Source of the DNA: Poriferisodalis sp965262965
GTDB lineage: Bacteria; Actinomycetota; Acidimicrobiia; Acidimicrobiales; Poriferisodalaceae
Reading direction: 5' to 3'
DNA: 64,000 bases
NCBI RefSeq assembly: GCF_965262965.1
Contig: NZ_OZ253573.1
Location: 3,658,001-3,722,000 of the forward strand
Below, piece by piece: positions 1-8,332 of the stretch; position 1 is the stretch's first letter; the number at the start of each line of letters is the position of its first letter. Below the pieces are notes generated by a model. That model was not told where the DNA came from, did not search any database, and was given only the letters and a program-made list of their open reading frames with translations. Made by a program: the position numbers and the translations under genes.

Positions 1-1533
1 TCACAACTTCAGCGCGTTGATGCGTTGGTGGTTGAAGTGTGCCGAAACTCCATCGAGCCCCCGCTCGAAGTCGAAGTTCACAAGATGGAACTGGATGGCG
101 CCGCCTTCGTTGTTGTGGAAGTTCCCGCCGGCCCGGCACAGCATCAGAGCAAGGGCCTCAGCTTTGTGCGCGTTGGCGGCTCCAAGCAGCAGATGACTGG
201 CGACGAACGCTTGCGGCTGGCGCAGCGTCGGTCGCAGGCTCGATACATGTGGTTCGACGAGCAACCGGTCGAGGGTTCCGGATTTGCGAGCCTCCAGCCC
301 GAGCTATGGGAGCCATTGGTGAGTGCGCGCAATGCGGCTGACCCTGTACAAGCGCTCGTGAAGCTGGGAGTCCTATCCGAAGACGCCGACGGTGTCATGC
401 GGGCGACCGTGGCGGGAGTGCTGCTGTGCTGCACCGCCCCCCACGAGCGGTTGTCGCAAGCACGCATCACCGCAACCCGTTACGAGGGCACATCGAGGTC
501 GTCCGCGCAGGCTGACAGCCGCGAAATCATCGGTCCACTGAATGTGCAGATCGCCGATGCCATGGCATTCGTGCGCAGGCACAACCGCGTCGCGGCGCGC
601 AAGACTCCCGCGCGTGTCGACGTTCCTGAGTACAGCGCCGCAGCGGTTTTCGAAGCGGTCGTCAACGCAGTTGTGCACCGTGACTACTCGATCGCAACGA
701 GCGCGATTCGGCTCATGATGTTCGACGACCGCCTCGTGATTTACTCGCCAGGCTCGCTGCCGAACAACCTCACGCTCGACAGCATGGACTCACGGCAGAT
801 GGATCGAAATCCGACGATTGCCTCAATCATTCAGAGGATCGAGGTCGGAGATATCCATGGTGCCCAAGAGCGTCGTTACTTCGTTGAACGGCGCGGTGAC
901 GGTGTGCCCACTATCCGCAACGAAACCTGGGCGACCAGCGGCAAACAGGCCACGTACCGCCTCGTCGATGACACGGACCTTGAGCTGACGATTCCTGCGG
1001 CTCGGTTGGAGCGGACCGCTGCGTCAGCGGTGGTGACGGTCTACGGCGACGCGGTGCCGCTGCATGGTGTGGAGATCCTGACACTGTTTCCGAATAGGAC
1101 GTGGAAGCGATCCGTTACCGACCGTTACGGCGAAGCTGTGCTCGACCTGTACGCGACGCACCTGCCAATGACGGTCTTCGCCGCTGGTGCGGGCTGTGCC
1201 GCAGGCCGCGTGGAGCGCTGGGTGCCCGCTGATGGCGCGTTGAGTATGGAATTGGACAGTCACGCGGACGGCGGATCGGTGATCTTCGAAGAGTCGTCCG
1301 GGCACGTCCCCGGTCTGATCGGTCGCCTAAATCCGATTCTGGACTCAATTGGACGCACGTACATCTACGCCTCGAACATTGCGGTCGAACACGGCAAGCA
1401 GCAACCGGTTCATCTTGCCCTCGGCGAGCCGCTCGACATGGTCGATGCCGATGGCAACCGGTTTGAGGTCACCGTCGTGGACATCGTCGGCCGATCCGCA
1501 CTCCTCGAGTATCGACGCGCCCAAACTGCCTGA
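1..1533 (+). CDS. AlbA_2/GHKL ATP-binding regulator, 5' partial
   Basis: The frame is open to base 1, so the gene is cut by the window edge; the first in-window start-like codon (TTG at 25) is probably internal. The first ~200 bases fit the tail of a Schlafen/AlbA_2 nucleic-acid-binding domain. A GHKL-type ATPase core of the RecG-like transcriptional-regulator family follows, with the hallmark EAVVNAVVHRDYS at about 650-690. About 1030-1260 resembles a carboxypeptidase-regulatory beta-sandwich (GVEILTLFPN, TDRYGEAVLDL). The last ~80 residues form a compact domain with GRLNPILDS and VVDIVGRSALLEY. Family members are usually DNA-binding regulators, some linked to defence or toxin loci. The role here is unknown; nucleotide binding is likely. 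Confidence 0.75.
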   Translation, partial: SQLQRVDALVVEVCRNSIEPPLEVEVHKMELDGAAFVVVEVPAGPAQHQSKGLSFVRVGGSKQQMTGDERLRLAQRRSQARYMWFDEQPVEGSGFASLQPELWEPLVSARNAADPVQALVKLGVLSEDADGVMRATVAGVLLCCTAPHERLSQARITATRYEGTSRSSAQADSREIIGPLNVQIADAMAFVRRHNRVAARKTPARVDVPEYSAAAVFEAVVNAVVHRDYSIATSAIRLMMFDDRLVIYSPGSLPNNLTLDSMDSRQMDRNPTIASIIQRIEVGDIHGAQERRYFVERRGDGVPTIRNETWATSGKQATYRLVDDTDLELTIPAARLERTAASAVVTVYGDAVPLHGVEILTLFPNRTWKRSVTDRYGEAVLDLYATHLPMTVFAAGAGCAAGRVERWVPADGALSMELDSHADGGSVIFEESSGHVPGLIGRLNPILDSIGRTYIYASNIAVEHGKQQPVHLALGEPLDMVDADGNRFEVTVVDIVGRSALLEYRRAQTA

Positions 1534-1636
1534 ACCAGCCGTTCACGCTGGCCTGCACGACCCGACCTGAGCGGAAACAGCGACCTAGCATCGGGCGCCG
1601 CAGAACCAGCAGTGATCCGGACGAAGGGGGCAGGGC

Positions 1637-2803
1637 GTGGACTTCACCATGAGCGATGAGCAGGCGCTGATCGTGGACACGGTCCGGCGGTTCGTGGAGG
1701 CCGAGATCCTGCCGCTTGAGGCCGAACTGGACCCCGACGCCGGCGAGCTGGCGCCCGACGACGCCGCACGCCTGACCCAGATGACCCGTGACATGGGCTT
1801 CTACGGCCTCGACATCCCCGCCGAATACGGCGGGCCGGGCCTCGACACCACGACACGGGCGCTGATGGCCATTGAGATGTCCAAGCACCGCGCCGGGCTC
1901 TACAACCCGTGCTACGGCGTCTTCGGGGGAGCCGGGCTGGCCCAGCTCTACGAGGCGACCGACGCCCAGAAGGAACGCTGGTTGTATCCAACGCTGCGCG
2001 GCGAGAAGATGGGGTGCTTCGCCCTGACCGAGCCGTCGGGCGGCTCCGACCCTGGCCGGGCGATCCACACCCGGGGGTTCAAGGACGGCGATGAGTGGGT
2101 GCTCAACGGCTCGAAGCTGTTTATCTCGGGTGCCGACAAGGCCGACTACGCCCTGCTGTTCGCCCGCACCTCCGATGATCCTGGCCGCAACGGTGTGACA
2201 GCGTTCATCGTGGACACCGACACGCCGGGCTTCTACGTACGGCGAGTGGTGCACACGCTGCGCGCCACCCGCTACGCGACCGAGCTCGAGTTTGTGGACA
2301 TGCGCGTGCCCGAAGACCAGGTGCTCGGGGAGGTGAATGGCGGTTTCGCCATCGCCAATGACCGGCTCAGTCGCCAGCGCATCCCGTATGCGGCGGGCTG
2401 TCTGGGGCCGGCGATCATGGCGCAGGAGATGGCGATCGAGTGGGCCCGAAGCCGAGAGACGTTCGGTTCGCTTCTCGCTGAGAAGCAGGCCGTCCAGTGG
2501 ATGATCGTGGACAACGAGATCGACATCCGCCACGGCCGCTGGTGCGTGCTCGAAGCCGCCCAGAAGGCTGACCGGGGCGAGCGGTTCCGCACCGAGGCGG
2601 CCATGGCCAAGCTGGTGGCCTCCGAGGCTGCGGGTCGGGTCGTCGACCGCTGCATCCAGATCCATGGAGGCATCGGCGTCACCAAGGACCTGCCGCTGGA
2701 GCGCTGGTACCGCGAGCTGCGCATCCGCCGCATCGGCGAGGGCCCCAGCGAGGTGCAGCGACTGATCATGGCCCGCGACATCCTCGGCGGCAGCTTCAAG
2801 TGA
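1637..2803 (+). CDS. acyl-CoA dehydrogenase family protein
   Basis: A 388-residue FAD-dependent acyl-CoA dehydrogenase (alpha,beta-oxidation of a CoA thioester, electrons to ETF). The GTG start at 1637 follows a GGGGGCAGGG purine tract. Family signatures are visible: CFALTEPSGGSDPG for flavin and substrate binding, the IHGGIGVTKDLPLERWYRE segment, and near the C-terminus GEGPSEVQR. In that last motif the Glu matches the catalytic base of medium-chain enzymes, although the usual preceding Tyr is Gly. The stop overlaps the start of the downstream CaiB gene (GTGA), so the two are translationally coupled and probably act on the same CoA ester. The exact substrate cannot be read from sequence. Confidence 0.93.
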   Translation: MDFTMSDEQALIVDTVRRFVEAEILPLEAELDPDAGELAPDDAARLTQMTRDMGFYGLDIPAEYGGPGLDTTTRALMAIEMSKHRAGLYNPCYGVFGGAGLAQLYEATDAQKERWLYPTLRGEKMGCFALTEPSGGSDPGRAIHTRGFKDGDEWVLNGSKLFISGADKADYALLFARTSDDPGRNGVTAFIVDTDTPGFYVRRVVHTLRATRYATELEFVDMRVPEDQVLGEVNGGFAIANDRLSRQRIPYAAGCLGPAIMAQEMAIEWARSRETFGSLLAEKQAVQWMIVDNEIDIRHGRWCVLEAAQKADRGERFRTEAAMAKLVASEAAGRVVDRCIQIHGGIGVTKDLPLERWYRELRIRRIGEGPSEVQRLIMARDILGGSFK

Positions 2804-3990
2804 CGGGGGAGAGCCCCCGTGCGCTGCCGCTCGACGGCATCACGGTGCTCGATCTCGGGCAGATCTACCAGGGCCCGTACGCCGGGTTCCTGCTGGCGAT
2901 GTCGGGGGCCAGGGTCATCAAGGTGGAGCCCGTGCGCGGGGAGGCGCTGCGGTCGCGTCTCCATTCGCTGCCCTATGCCATGCTCAATTCTGCCAAGGAG
3001 GCCGTTTCGCTCAATCTCAAGTCGCCTCGTGGCCGCGGGTTGTTCCTGCAGCTCGCAACGGCCGCCGACGCGGTCCTGTGCAACTTCGCTCCGGGCGTGC
3101 CCGAACGGCTGGGCATCGACGCCCCCACCCTGTGGGAGACCAACCCGCGGCTCGTGTTCGCGCAGGCCAGCGGCTATGGCCTCGACGGACCGGATTCGCA
3201 GCGAACAGCCATGGACCTGACCGTGCAGGCACACATGGGCTCGATGAGCATCACCGGCTTTCCCGATCAGCCTCCGACCAAAGCCGGCGCTGCGTTCGTG
3301 GACTTCCTGGGCGGATCGCATCTGTACGGGGCGGTGGTGACGGCGCTGTTCGAGGCGCAACGCACCGGCGTGGGCCGCATGGTGTCGACCTCGATGGCCG
3401 AGGCCGCCTACTTCACGCTCACAACCTCGCTGCAGTCCTGGCATTTGCGCGGCACGTCTGAGCGAACCGGAAATCGCAATGCCGCGATGAGCGTGGCGCC
3501 CTCGAACGTGTACTCGTGCAGCGACGGGCACATCGCCCTCATCGCCGCAGCCGACCGTCACTGGCGCTCGGTGCTCGAAGTGATCGGACGAGCGGATCTG
3601 GTTGGCGATGAGCGCTACCGCCGCAATGGGGACCGAGCAGCTCGTATCGACGAAGTGGATGAGCTGGTGTCGAGTTGGACGTCGAAGCGGACCCGGGCAG
3701 AAGTGGCTGCGGCATTCTCCAGCGCTGGGGTGCCTACCGCCGAGGTCCGGGACCTGCCCGAGATCGTGCATGACGACCACCTGAACGAGCGCGGCTTCCT
3801 ACAGTGGACTGAGCACGACGGACTCGGTGAGATCCCGCTGCCGCACAGCCCGCTGCGTTGGCACGATTCCGAGATGCGGTCCCTCACCGAGAGCCGATCG
3901 GTCGGCGCCGACAACGAAGCGGTGTACAGCGAGTTCTGCGGTCTCGACGCTGACGATCTGGCGGCGCTGGCCGCTGACGGCGTGATCTGA
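2800..3990 (+). CDS. CaiB/BaiF family class III CoA-transferase
   Basis: A 396-residue class III CoA-transferase, which moves CoA between carboxylic acids through an aspartyl-CoA anhydride. The N-terminal LDGITVLDLGQIYQGPYAG and the VIKVEPVRGE motif are typical, and Asp139 (in AMDLTVQA) sits where the catalytic Asp is expected. The GTG start at 2800 overlaps the preceding dehydrogenase stop by four bases. Likely role: activating the acid that the neighbouring dehydrogenase then oxidises. Racemases of the same fold (alpha-methylacyl-CoA racemase) are an alternative assignment. Confidence 0.92.
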   Translation: MTGESPRALPLDGITVLDLGQIYQGPYAGFLLAMSGARVIKVEPVRGEALRSRLHSLPYAMLNSAKEAVSLNLKSPRGRGLFLQLATAADAVLCNFAPGVPERLGIDAPTLWETNPRLVFAQASGYGLDGPDSQRTAMDLTVQAHMGSMSITGFPDQPPTKAGAAFVDFLGGSHLYGAVVTALFEAQRTGVGRMVSTSMAEAAYFTLTTSLQSWHLRGTSERTGNRNAAMSVAPSNVYSCSDGHIALIAAADRHWRSVLEVIGRADLVGDERYRRNGDRAARIDEVDELVSSWTSKRTRAEVAAAFSSAGVPTAEVRDLPEIVHDDHLNERGFLQWTEHDGLGEIPLPHSPLRWHDSEMRSLTESRSVGADNEAVYSEFCGLDADDLAALAADGVI

Positions 3991-4194
3991 CCGGCGCAGG
4001 GCTGGCCACCGCCTAGAGCCTGAGCGGATGGGCGGCGACGCCCGGCAGCACAGACGGCCTGGACTTTGCGCAGAAATGCCGCCACAGACGGCAAATTTGC
4101 ACACAGAAGGCGTAACAGCAACTTTCCGAGACGTCACCTATCCGGGTGGCCCCATAGTTGACCAGCACCTATCTGACCAGCCCAGCGGCGCACC

Positions 4195-4530
4195 TCAGGC
4201 AGGACTGAGACGGCCGACTCGCTGCGCCTGATCCCGCTGGGGCTCGGGCAATTCGCGGTGGTCGGCGAGGTGCAGCATCAGCAGTTCGTCCCAGCGGCTG
4301 CGGTAGTTCGACGTGAACTCGCACCGGAATTGGGAGGCAGCGGGGCCGAACTGCTCCATTTCATGCCGGAGCGCGGACTGCATGCCGAACAGCTCACGGG
4401 CACCGGCGAAGCCGACCGACAGCACCGTGCCACCCGCATCGGCCACGTGGTACACACCGAGTTGCGAAGGCAGCGCTTCGATCGCCTCGTCGTCGAGACG
4501 TTGCCACGGCTTGTCGAGTCGGATTCCCAT
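4195..4530 (-). CDS. small GIY-YIG-like conserved hypothetical protein
   Basis: A 111-residue protein starting at ATG 4528-4530. The pattern LPSQLGVYHVAD, then VLSVGFAGARELFG, then SRWDELLMLHL recalls the fold of GIY-YIG-like single-domain proteins (similar to small proteins catalogued as DUF7508), but the catalytic GIY and YIG triads are not intact. I would not call it a nuclease. It lies 96 bp downstream of, and co-directional with, the amidohydrolase gene, so it may be the distal cistron of that unit. The C-terminus is Arg/Gln/Glu rich. Confidence 0.6.
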   Translation of the reverse strand: MGIRLDKPWQRLDDEAIEALPSQLGVYHVADAGGTVLSVGFAGARELFGMQSALRHEMEQFGPAASQFRCEFTSNYRSRWDELLMLHLADHRELPEPQRDQAQRVGRLSPA

Positions 4531-4560
4531 AGTTGCTCCCTGCCTGGCCGGCTCGATGCT

Positions 4561-4628
4561 TGCCAGTTGCCCGTCCGCTGCCCGATCGCTGCGTGGCTTG
4601 CCAGATGCCTGCCAGTTGCCCGCCCGCT
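4561..4628. repeat. short direct repeat pair between two genes
   Basis: A 19-bp sequence beginning TGCCAGTTGCCCG occurs at 4561-4579 and again at 4610-4628, with one mismatch. A related TTGCCAGATGCC lies between them. The second copy runs into the 3' end of the amidohydrolase gene. This may be slippage or a degraded tandem duplication; no function is evident. Confidence 0.6.
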
Positions 4629-5805
4629 AGGCCGCGGCCGCCGGTACGTGGGCAGCCGTGCCCATCAGGTCCTCGAAGTTCAGCCGGAAGAAGCGTTCTT
4701 GGACATCGGCAGGCAGGTGCTGCACTTCGCGGTCGAAGCGTCGGAGCGGGTTGCGGCCGCCCTCCACGTGGGGGAAATCGGAGCTGAACATGCAGATCTC
4801 GGGATCTGAGTTCTCGATGATCCAGCCGGTGGGTTCGGTGGGGTAGGGCGTGACCCGCACTTGGCGCCGGACGTACTCCGACGGGCGCAGGCTGAGCTTG
4901 CCCAAGCGCTGCTCGTGCCGTTCGAAGGCGTCGAACGCAGCCTCGAGCTGACGCAAGAAGCCGGGCAGCCACACCGCTCCCAGCTCGATCACGCCGATCT
5001 TCAACGCAGGAAATCGCTCCAACACCCCGTCGAAGATCAGCATGGACAGCGCTTGGAGCGGGGCGGCGCAGATCGCCATGTACGACACGGAGCGGAAGTT
5101 CTCTCCGCCGCCATGGAAGTCAGGCTCGGGCGGCAGGCCGTTGTTGCGATGCTGCGGCGGCATCACCAGTTCGGGAATGCCGACATGCATCACGACCGGG
5201 ATGCCGGCTTCTTGGGCCGCAGCCCACACCGGGTCGAAGCCCACGTGGCTGTGGGCGTGGAGCTTGGGCATCCGGTTCGGGATGAGGAGTGCCGCTGCGC
5301 CGTCGTCGATGGTCTGGCGGGCGTGCGGGCCCGCATGGGAGATCGATTGCAGCGGCACCGAGCACACCGGGAGCAGGCGCGGATCGCCTGAGCAGAACGC
5401 GATCTGCGCACGGTTCGCCGCCGTTGCGGTGGCGTAGGTGAGATCGGGTTCGGCTTGGTGCTCCATCTCTTCGATGAGCGTGTTCGGCATGGAGGGGAAG
5501 ATGAGTTGGCTGGAGAACCCCAGATCGTCGAGCGCTTGGGAACGATCGGCGGGATCCCAGGCGCCGGGCGCCAGGTAGTTCTTGCGCAGCATCACCTCGT
5601 CGGCGGCCCCGGCGCGGAATTCAGGGTCGGCCTGGCGAGAGCGGGCCTTCTCGATGTCGGTGAGCGCCTTTTCGTTGTCGCCGATGGAGAAGTGGTCGAG
5701 CGCGTAGCGGACAACCTCGGCCGAGGCGAATGGCTCCAGCCACTCCGGGGGCTCCATGGTGTGGGCGTCAGCGTCGTGGATGATCCTGTCCTCGACGTAG
5801 GCCAT
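4627..5805 (-). CDS. amidohydrolase family protein (amidohydrolase 2)
   Basis: A 392-residue metal-dependent TIM-barrel hydrolase/decarboxylase of the amidohydrolase-2 family (relatives include ACMSD and resorcylate decarboxylases). The start ATG at 5805 follows GGGGGAAC. Seen in the protein: an N-terminal HDADAHTMEPPEWL (the HxH-like metal site is degenerate), PVVMHVGIPE in the middle, KIGVIELGAVWLP, and the C-terminal MFSSDFPHVEGGRNP, where the Asp is the conserved metal ligand. Usual substrates are carboxylated ring compounds. Neighbouring CoA enzymes suggest catabolism, but the reaction is not determined. Confidence 0.88.
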   Translation of the reverse strand: MAYVEDRIIHDADAHTMEPPEWLEPFASAEVVRYALDHFSIGDNEKALTDIEKARSRQADPEFRAGAADEVMLRKNYLAPGAWDPADRSQALDDLGFSSQLIFPSMPNTLIEEMEHQAEPDLTYATATAANRAQIAFCSGDPRLLPVCSVPLQSISHAGPHARQTIDDGAAALLIPNRMPKLHAHSHVGFDPVWAAAQEAGIPVVMHVGIPELVMPPQHRNNGLPPEPDFHGGGENFRSVSYMAICAAPLQALSMLIFDGVLERFPALKIGVIELGAVWLPGFLRQLEAAFDAFERHEQRLGKLSLRPSEYVRRQVRVTPYPTEPTGWIIENSDPEICMFSSDFPHVEGGRNPLRRFDREVQHLPADVQERFFRLNFEDLMGTAAHVPAAAA

Positions 5806-5940
5806 GGCAGTTCCCCCTGATTCCCCTGCGGCGCGCTCGACGTTATCTGGCCGCCCGCCGTCGCTTCCGGGTACGGACCGGCTGCGATCGGGCGGTCGTT
5901 GGCGGCGTGTGAGGTCAGGCCGCGCCCGGCTGGCGCGCGC

Positions 5941-6858
5941 TCAGTTCTTGTGGAGTTCGGGGTTGATGCCTTCCCAGCGGGAGGGGTCGGCGACGCGCAT
6001 CTCGATTGCGCCCGTCGTGCTGTTGCGGATGAGCAGCATGCCTGAGCGGCCTGAGATGTCTCGGCCCTTCACGACTGAGCCGTCGGGAAGCGTGATGCGG
6101 CTGCCCGCTGTGACGTACAGGCCAGCCTCAACCGTGCAGTAGTCGCCGAGCGCGATGCCGATGCCCGAGTTGGCGCCCAGCAGGCAGTGCTCGCCCACCG
6201 ACACGATCTCCTTGCCGCCGCCCGACAGCGTGCCCATGGTGGACGCGCTGCCGCCGAGGTCCGAGTGCGCCCCCACGACCACGCCGGCAGAGATGCGCCC
6301 CTCGACCATGGCGGGGCCGAGCGTGCCGGCGTTGAAATTGACAAAGCCTTCGTGCATGACGGTGGTGCCGTCGGCGAGATGGGCACCCAGCCGCACCCGA
6401 TCGGCGTCGGCGATGCGAACTCCCGACGGGATGACGTAGTCCACCATGCGCGGAATCTTGTCGACCGCGGTGACCGTGACGGGCTGGCCGACACTGGCGG
6501 CGGCCGTGCGAAGTGCGTCGACTCGATCGGGCAGTACGGGTCCGGCGCTGGTCCACGCGCAGTTGGTGAGCAGGCCGAACAGCCCGTCTAGGTTCGCTTC
6601 GTGCGGCCGGATCTCGCGGCGGCTCAGCAGGTGCAGGCGCAGGTAGGCATCGGTGAGGTCGGCGGGCGGAACGGCAAGGTCGTCGATGGTGACGGTCACG
6701 GTCTCGCCGACGTTGACGCCGAGTTCAACCGCCAGGCATGACCGGGCCGGCGGCGCATCGGCGCTGGCTCCTGCAGGGAACCAGGCGTCAAGCCGCGTAC
6801 CCGATGCGACATCCAGATAGCTGTGTCCAACGGCGCTGATGCTGCCCGAGTTGCTCAT
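5941..6858 (-). CDS. dapD: 2,3,4,5-tetrahydropyridine-2,6-dicarboxylate N-succinyltransferase
   Basis: DapD of the actinobacterial branch; it makes N-succinyl-2-amino-6-ketopimelate from tetrahydrodipicolinate and succinyl-CoA in lysine/diaminopimelate synthesis. The C-terminal left-handed beta-helix carries the expected hexapeptide repeats and motifs (GGSASTMGTLSGGG, CLLGANSGIGI, VEAGLYVTAGSRI), closely resembling mycobacterial DapD. The start was set at 6858 because AGGA lies seven bases upstream; an in-frame ATG at 6879 lacks a ribosome site. It stands alone, transcribed toward the amidohydrolase gene. Confidence 0.95.
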   Translation of the reverse strand: MSNSGSISAVGHSYLDVASGTRLDAWFPAGASADAPPARSCLAVELGVNVGETVTVTIDDLAVPPADLTDAYLRLHLLSRREIRPHEANLDGLFGLLTNCAWTSAGPVLPDRVDALRTAAASVGQPVTVTAVDKIPRMVDYVIPSGVRIADADRVRLGAHLADGTTVMHEGFVNFNAGTLGPAMVEGRISAGVVVGAHSDLGGSASTMGTLSGGGKEIVSVGEHCLLGANSGIGIALGDYCTVEAGLYVTAGSRITLPDGSVVKGRDISGRSGMLLIRNSTTGAIEMRVADPSRWEGINPELHKN

Positions 6859-6952
6859 GGGCGCATCCTGCCATCGCAAGCCGCAAACCCGTCGCCCGCG
6901 GCTTCCCGTTTCAGTCGCACGGACCGCGATCTTCGAAGTTTGGCGTGCACAT

Positions 6953-7331
6953 ATGCTCGGCTCGGTGGGTCGTCAGCAACATGTGAGGGCAGTGAGGCAC
7001 CTGCCGACGTTGTCGATAGCGGCTCTCGCCTTCTGGGCCCTCGTGGGCTGTGGCGGCAGTCGCAACCGCAGGCCCGCACGTCCTCGCGCTGGTGTCGTCA
7101 TTCGTGTTCTTAGACCTCAAGGCACTCCTGTTGGATCGTGGCCTGATTTCAGCCGGAACGCGTGCCAGCAGCATCTTGATCGAGGGCGATGAGCTCGGCG
7201 TCACGCTGCACGACTGGTCTTGGGTGGACGACTCGGATCCCGGACGTTCGCCGCAGGGGCCCGAAGCTGAGCTGATCTTCACCATCGATGAACTTGATCT
7301 GTCGGCTGAGCAGCGCTCGATCCGTCATTGA
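6953..7331 (+). pseudogene. frameshifted small lipoprotein gene
   Basis: One frame (ATG 6953 or GTG 6983) encodes a lipoprotein signal: RHLPTLS, a hydrophobic stretch, and lipobox LVGC followed by GGS at about 7045-7060. A different frame from about 7060 carries a protein-like tail (SILIEGDELGVTLHDW, EAELIFTIDELDL) ending at TGA 7329-7331. Joining them needs one indel near 7060-7100. It is either a decayed gene or a sequencing error. I do not recognise the tail domain. Confidence 0.5.
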
Positions 7332-7401
7332 TTGGAGGTCGGGTCAGCAACACAGCACTGGAACCCGATGGCACCGCGTGGCTGATCAGTACTGGGTGGA
7401 T

Positions 7402-7503
7402 TCAATCGGTCGTCGCAACACCGGCCTGTTGGAGTGAGAGGAGGTGTTCGTTGAGGGCTTCGGCTGGGGTTTGCCAGTTGAGGGTTTTGCGGGGTCGGGT
7501 GTA
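7402..7503 (-). pseudogene. IS30-family transposase C-terminal remnant
   Basis: Reverse-strand translation gives RPRKTLNWQTPAEALNEH followed by LLSLQQAGVATTD and a stop at 7402-7404. This is the conserved C-terminus of IS30-type DDE transposases (the RPRKTL...TPAE motif). Similarity stops abruptly upstream of about 7503, no catalytic DDE residues remain, and I see no terminal inverted repeats. It is a scar of a lost insertion sequence in this patch. Confidence 0.85.
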
Positions 7504-7731
7504 GAGGGCGTGAGCGACAAACGATGACACGGGACACAGCCGATCTCGAACCGGTACTCGGCCGTTGCTCGTGGACTACGTGATCGCTCTGGCACATCGA
7601 TTCGACCGGCCACCAAGCAACTCCAGCGCCAGCAGCACCGAATTCCCAGCCTCTACGCCCGGAACGAATCGCTGGTTTGTCGCCCGCGTGCGGTGAGTCG
7701 GAGCGGTTGGCGCTGAGTTGGAAAAATCGGT

Positions 7732-7743
7732 GTTACATGTAAC
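7732..7743. promoter_or_regulatory. perfect palindrome upstream of mazE, probable operator
   Basis: GTTACATGTAAC is a perfect 12-bp palindrome ending ten bases before the candidate -10 box of mazE. Antitoxins of this class autoregulate by binding such sites; binding here would block RNA polymerase. The operator role is inferred from position. Confidence 0.55.
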
Positions 7744-7753
7744 GCAGGGCGGC

Positions 7754-7759
7754 TAGCGT
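7754..7759 (+). promoter_or_regulatory. -10 box for leaderless mazE transcript
   Basis: TAGCGT lies seven bases before the mazE ATG (7767) and no ribosome-binding site is present. This is the arrangement of actinobacterial leaderless genes. Confidence 0.5.
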
Positions 7760-7766
7760 GCGATCC

Positions 7767-7988
7767 ATGGCACGGGCACGAGACACGTCTTCGGTTACAG
7801 ATCGCGTCGGCAAGCACCGCAAGCGGCTTCGCGATCAAGGCTCTCGACCGATCCAGCTGTGGGTGCCCGACACTCGTCGCCCCGAATTCGCCGAGGAGGC
7901 GCGACGGCAGTCGGAAGCCATTGCAGGCAGCGAGCACGCTGCCGACGATCAGGCGTTTATCGACGCATTGTCTGATCCGGACGAATGA
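7767..7988 (+). CDS. mazE: MazE-type antitoxin (DUF3018-like)
   Basis: A 73-residue basic-to-acidic small protein. The N-terminal VGKHRKRLRDQGSRPIQLWVPD is the recurring DNA-binding segment of actinobacterial MazE-family antitoxins, and an acidic C-terminus (DDQAFIDALSDPDE) would bind the toxin. ATG 7767 is preferred over the in-frame GTG at 7758 because of the -10 spacing. Its stop overlaps the toxin start by four bases (ATGA), the standard coupling of antitoxin and toxin. A palindrome 24 bases upstream is the likely operator. Confidence 0.85.
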   Translation: MARARDTSSVTDRVGKHRKRLRDQGSRPIQLWVPDTRRPEFAEEARRQSEAIAGSEHAADDQAFIDALSDPDE

Positions 7989-8332
7989 GACGCGGGGACA
8001 TCTGGACTACTGCAGGCAGCCGCGGCTACATGGGCAAGCCGCGTCCAGCCGTGATCATCCAGGACGACCGCTTCGATGCGACGGACTCGGTGACAATTTG
8101 CGCGTTCACGACCGACCCGACTCCTGCGCCTTTGATGCGGCTGCCCGTCGAACCCGATGCCGACAACGGCCTAGACCGACGTTCCAGCCTGATGGTTGAC
8201 AAGATCACGACAGTGTCCCGCTCCCGCCTCTGCGAGCGCATCGGCAGTCTCGCTGAACGCGATATGACGAGACTCGGGCGCGCACTCGTTGTCTTCGTCG
8301 GTCTCGCTGGCAACAGCTCCCAAAAGGAATAG
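7985..8332 (+). CDS. mazF: MazF/PemK-type mRNA interferase toxin
   Basis: A 115-residue PemK/MazF endoribonuclease. Visible family features: MRRGDIWTTAG at the N-terminus, KPRPAVIIQDD (the substrate-loop Arg-Pro-Ala-Val core), VTICAFTTDP, and the later SLMVDKITTVSRSRL with conserved Asp-Lys-Thr residues of the active site. The reading frame is intact, so the toxin is probably functional and kept in check by the overlapping mazE. The cleavage specificity cannot be predicted. Confidence 0.9.
   Translation: MRRGDIWTTAGSRGYMGKPRPAVIIQDDRFDATDSVTICAFTTDPTPAPLMRLPVEPDADNGLDRRSSLMVDKITTVSRSRLCERIGSLAERDMTRLGRALVVFVGLAGNSSQKE

Noticed and set aside
2272..3780. 502-residue antisense ORF over the dehydrogenase and CaiB genes
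   Set aside because: Sense-strand genes are clear, and the antisense product has no motifs.
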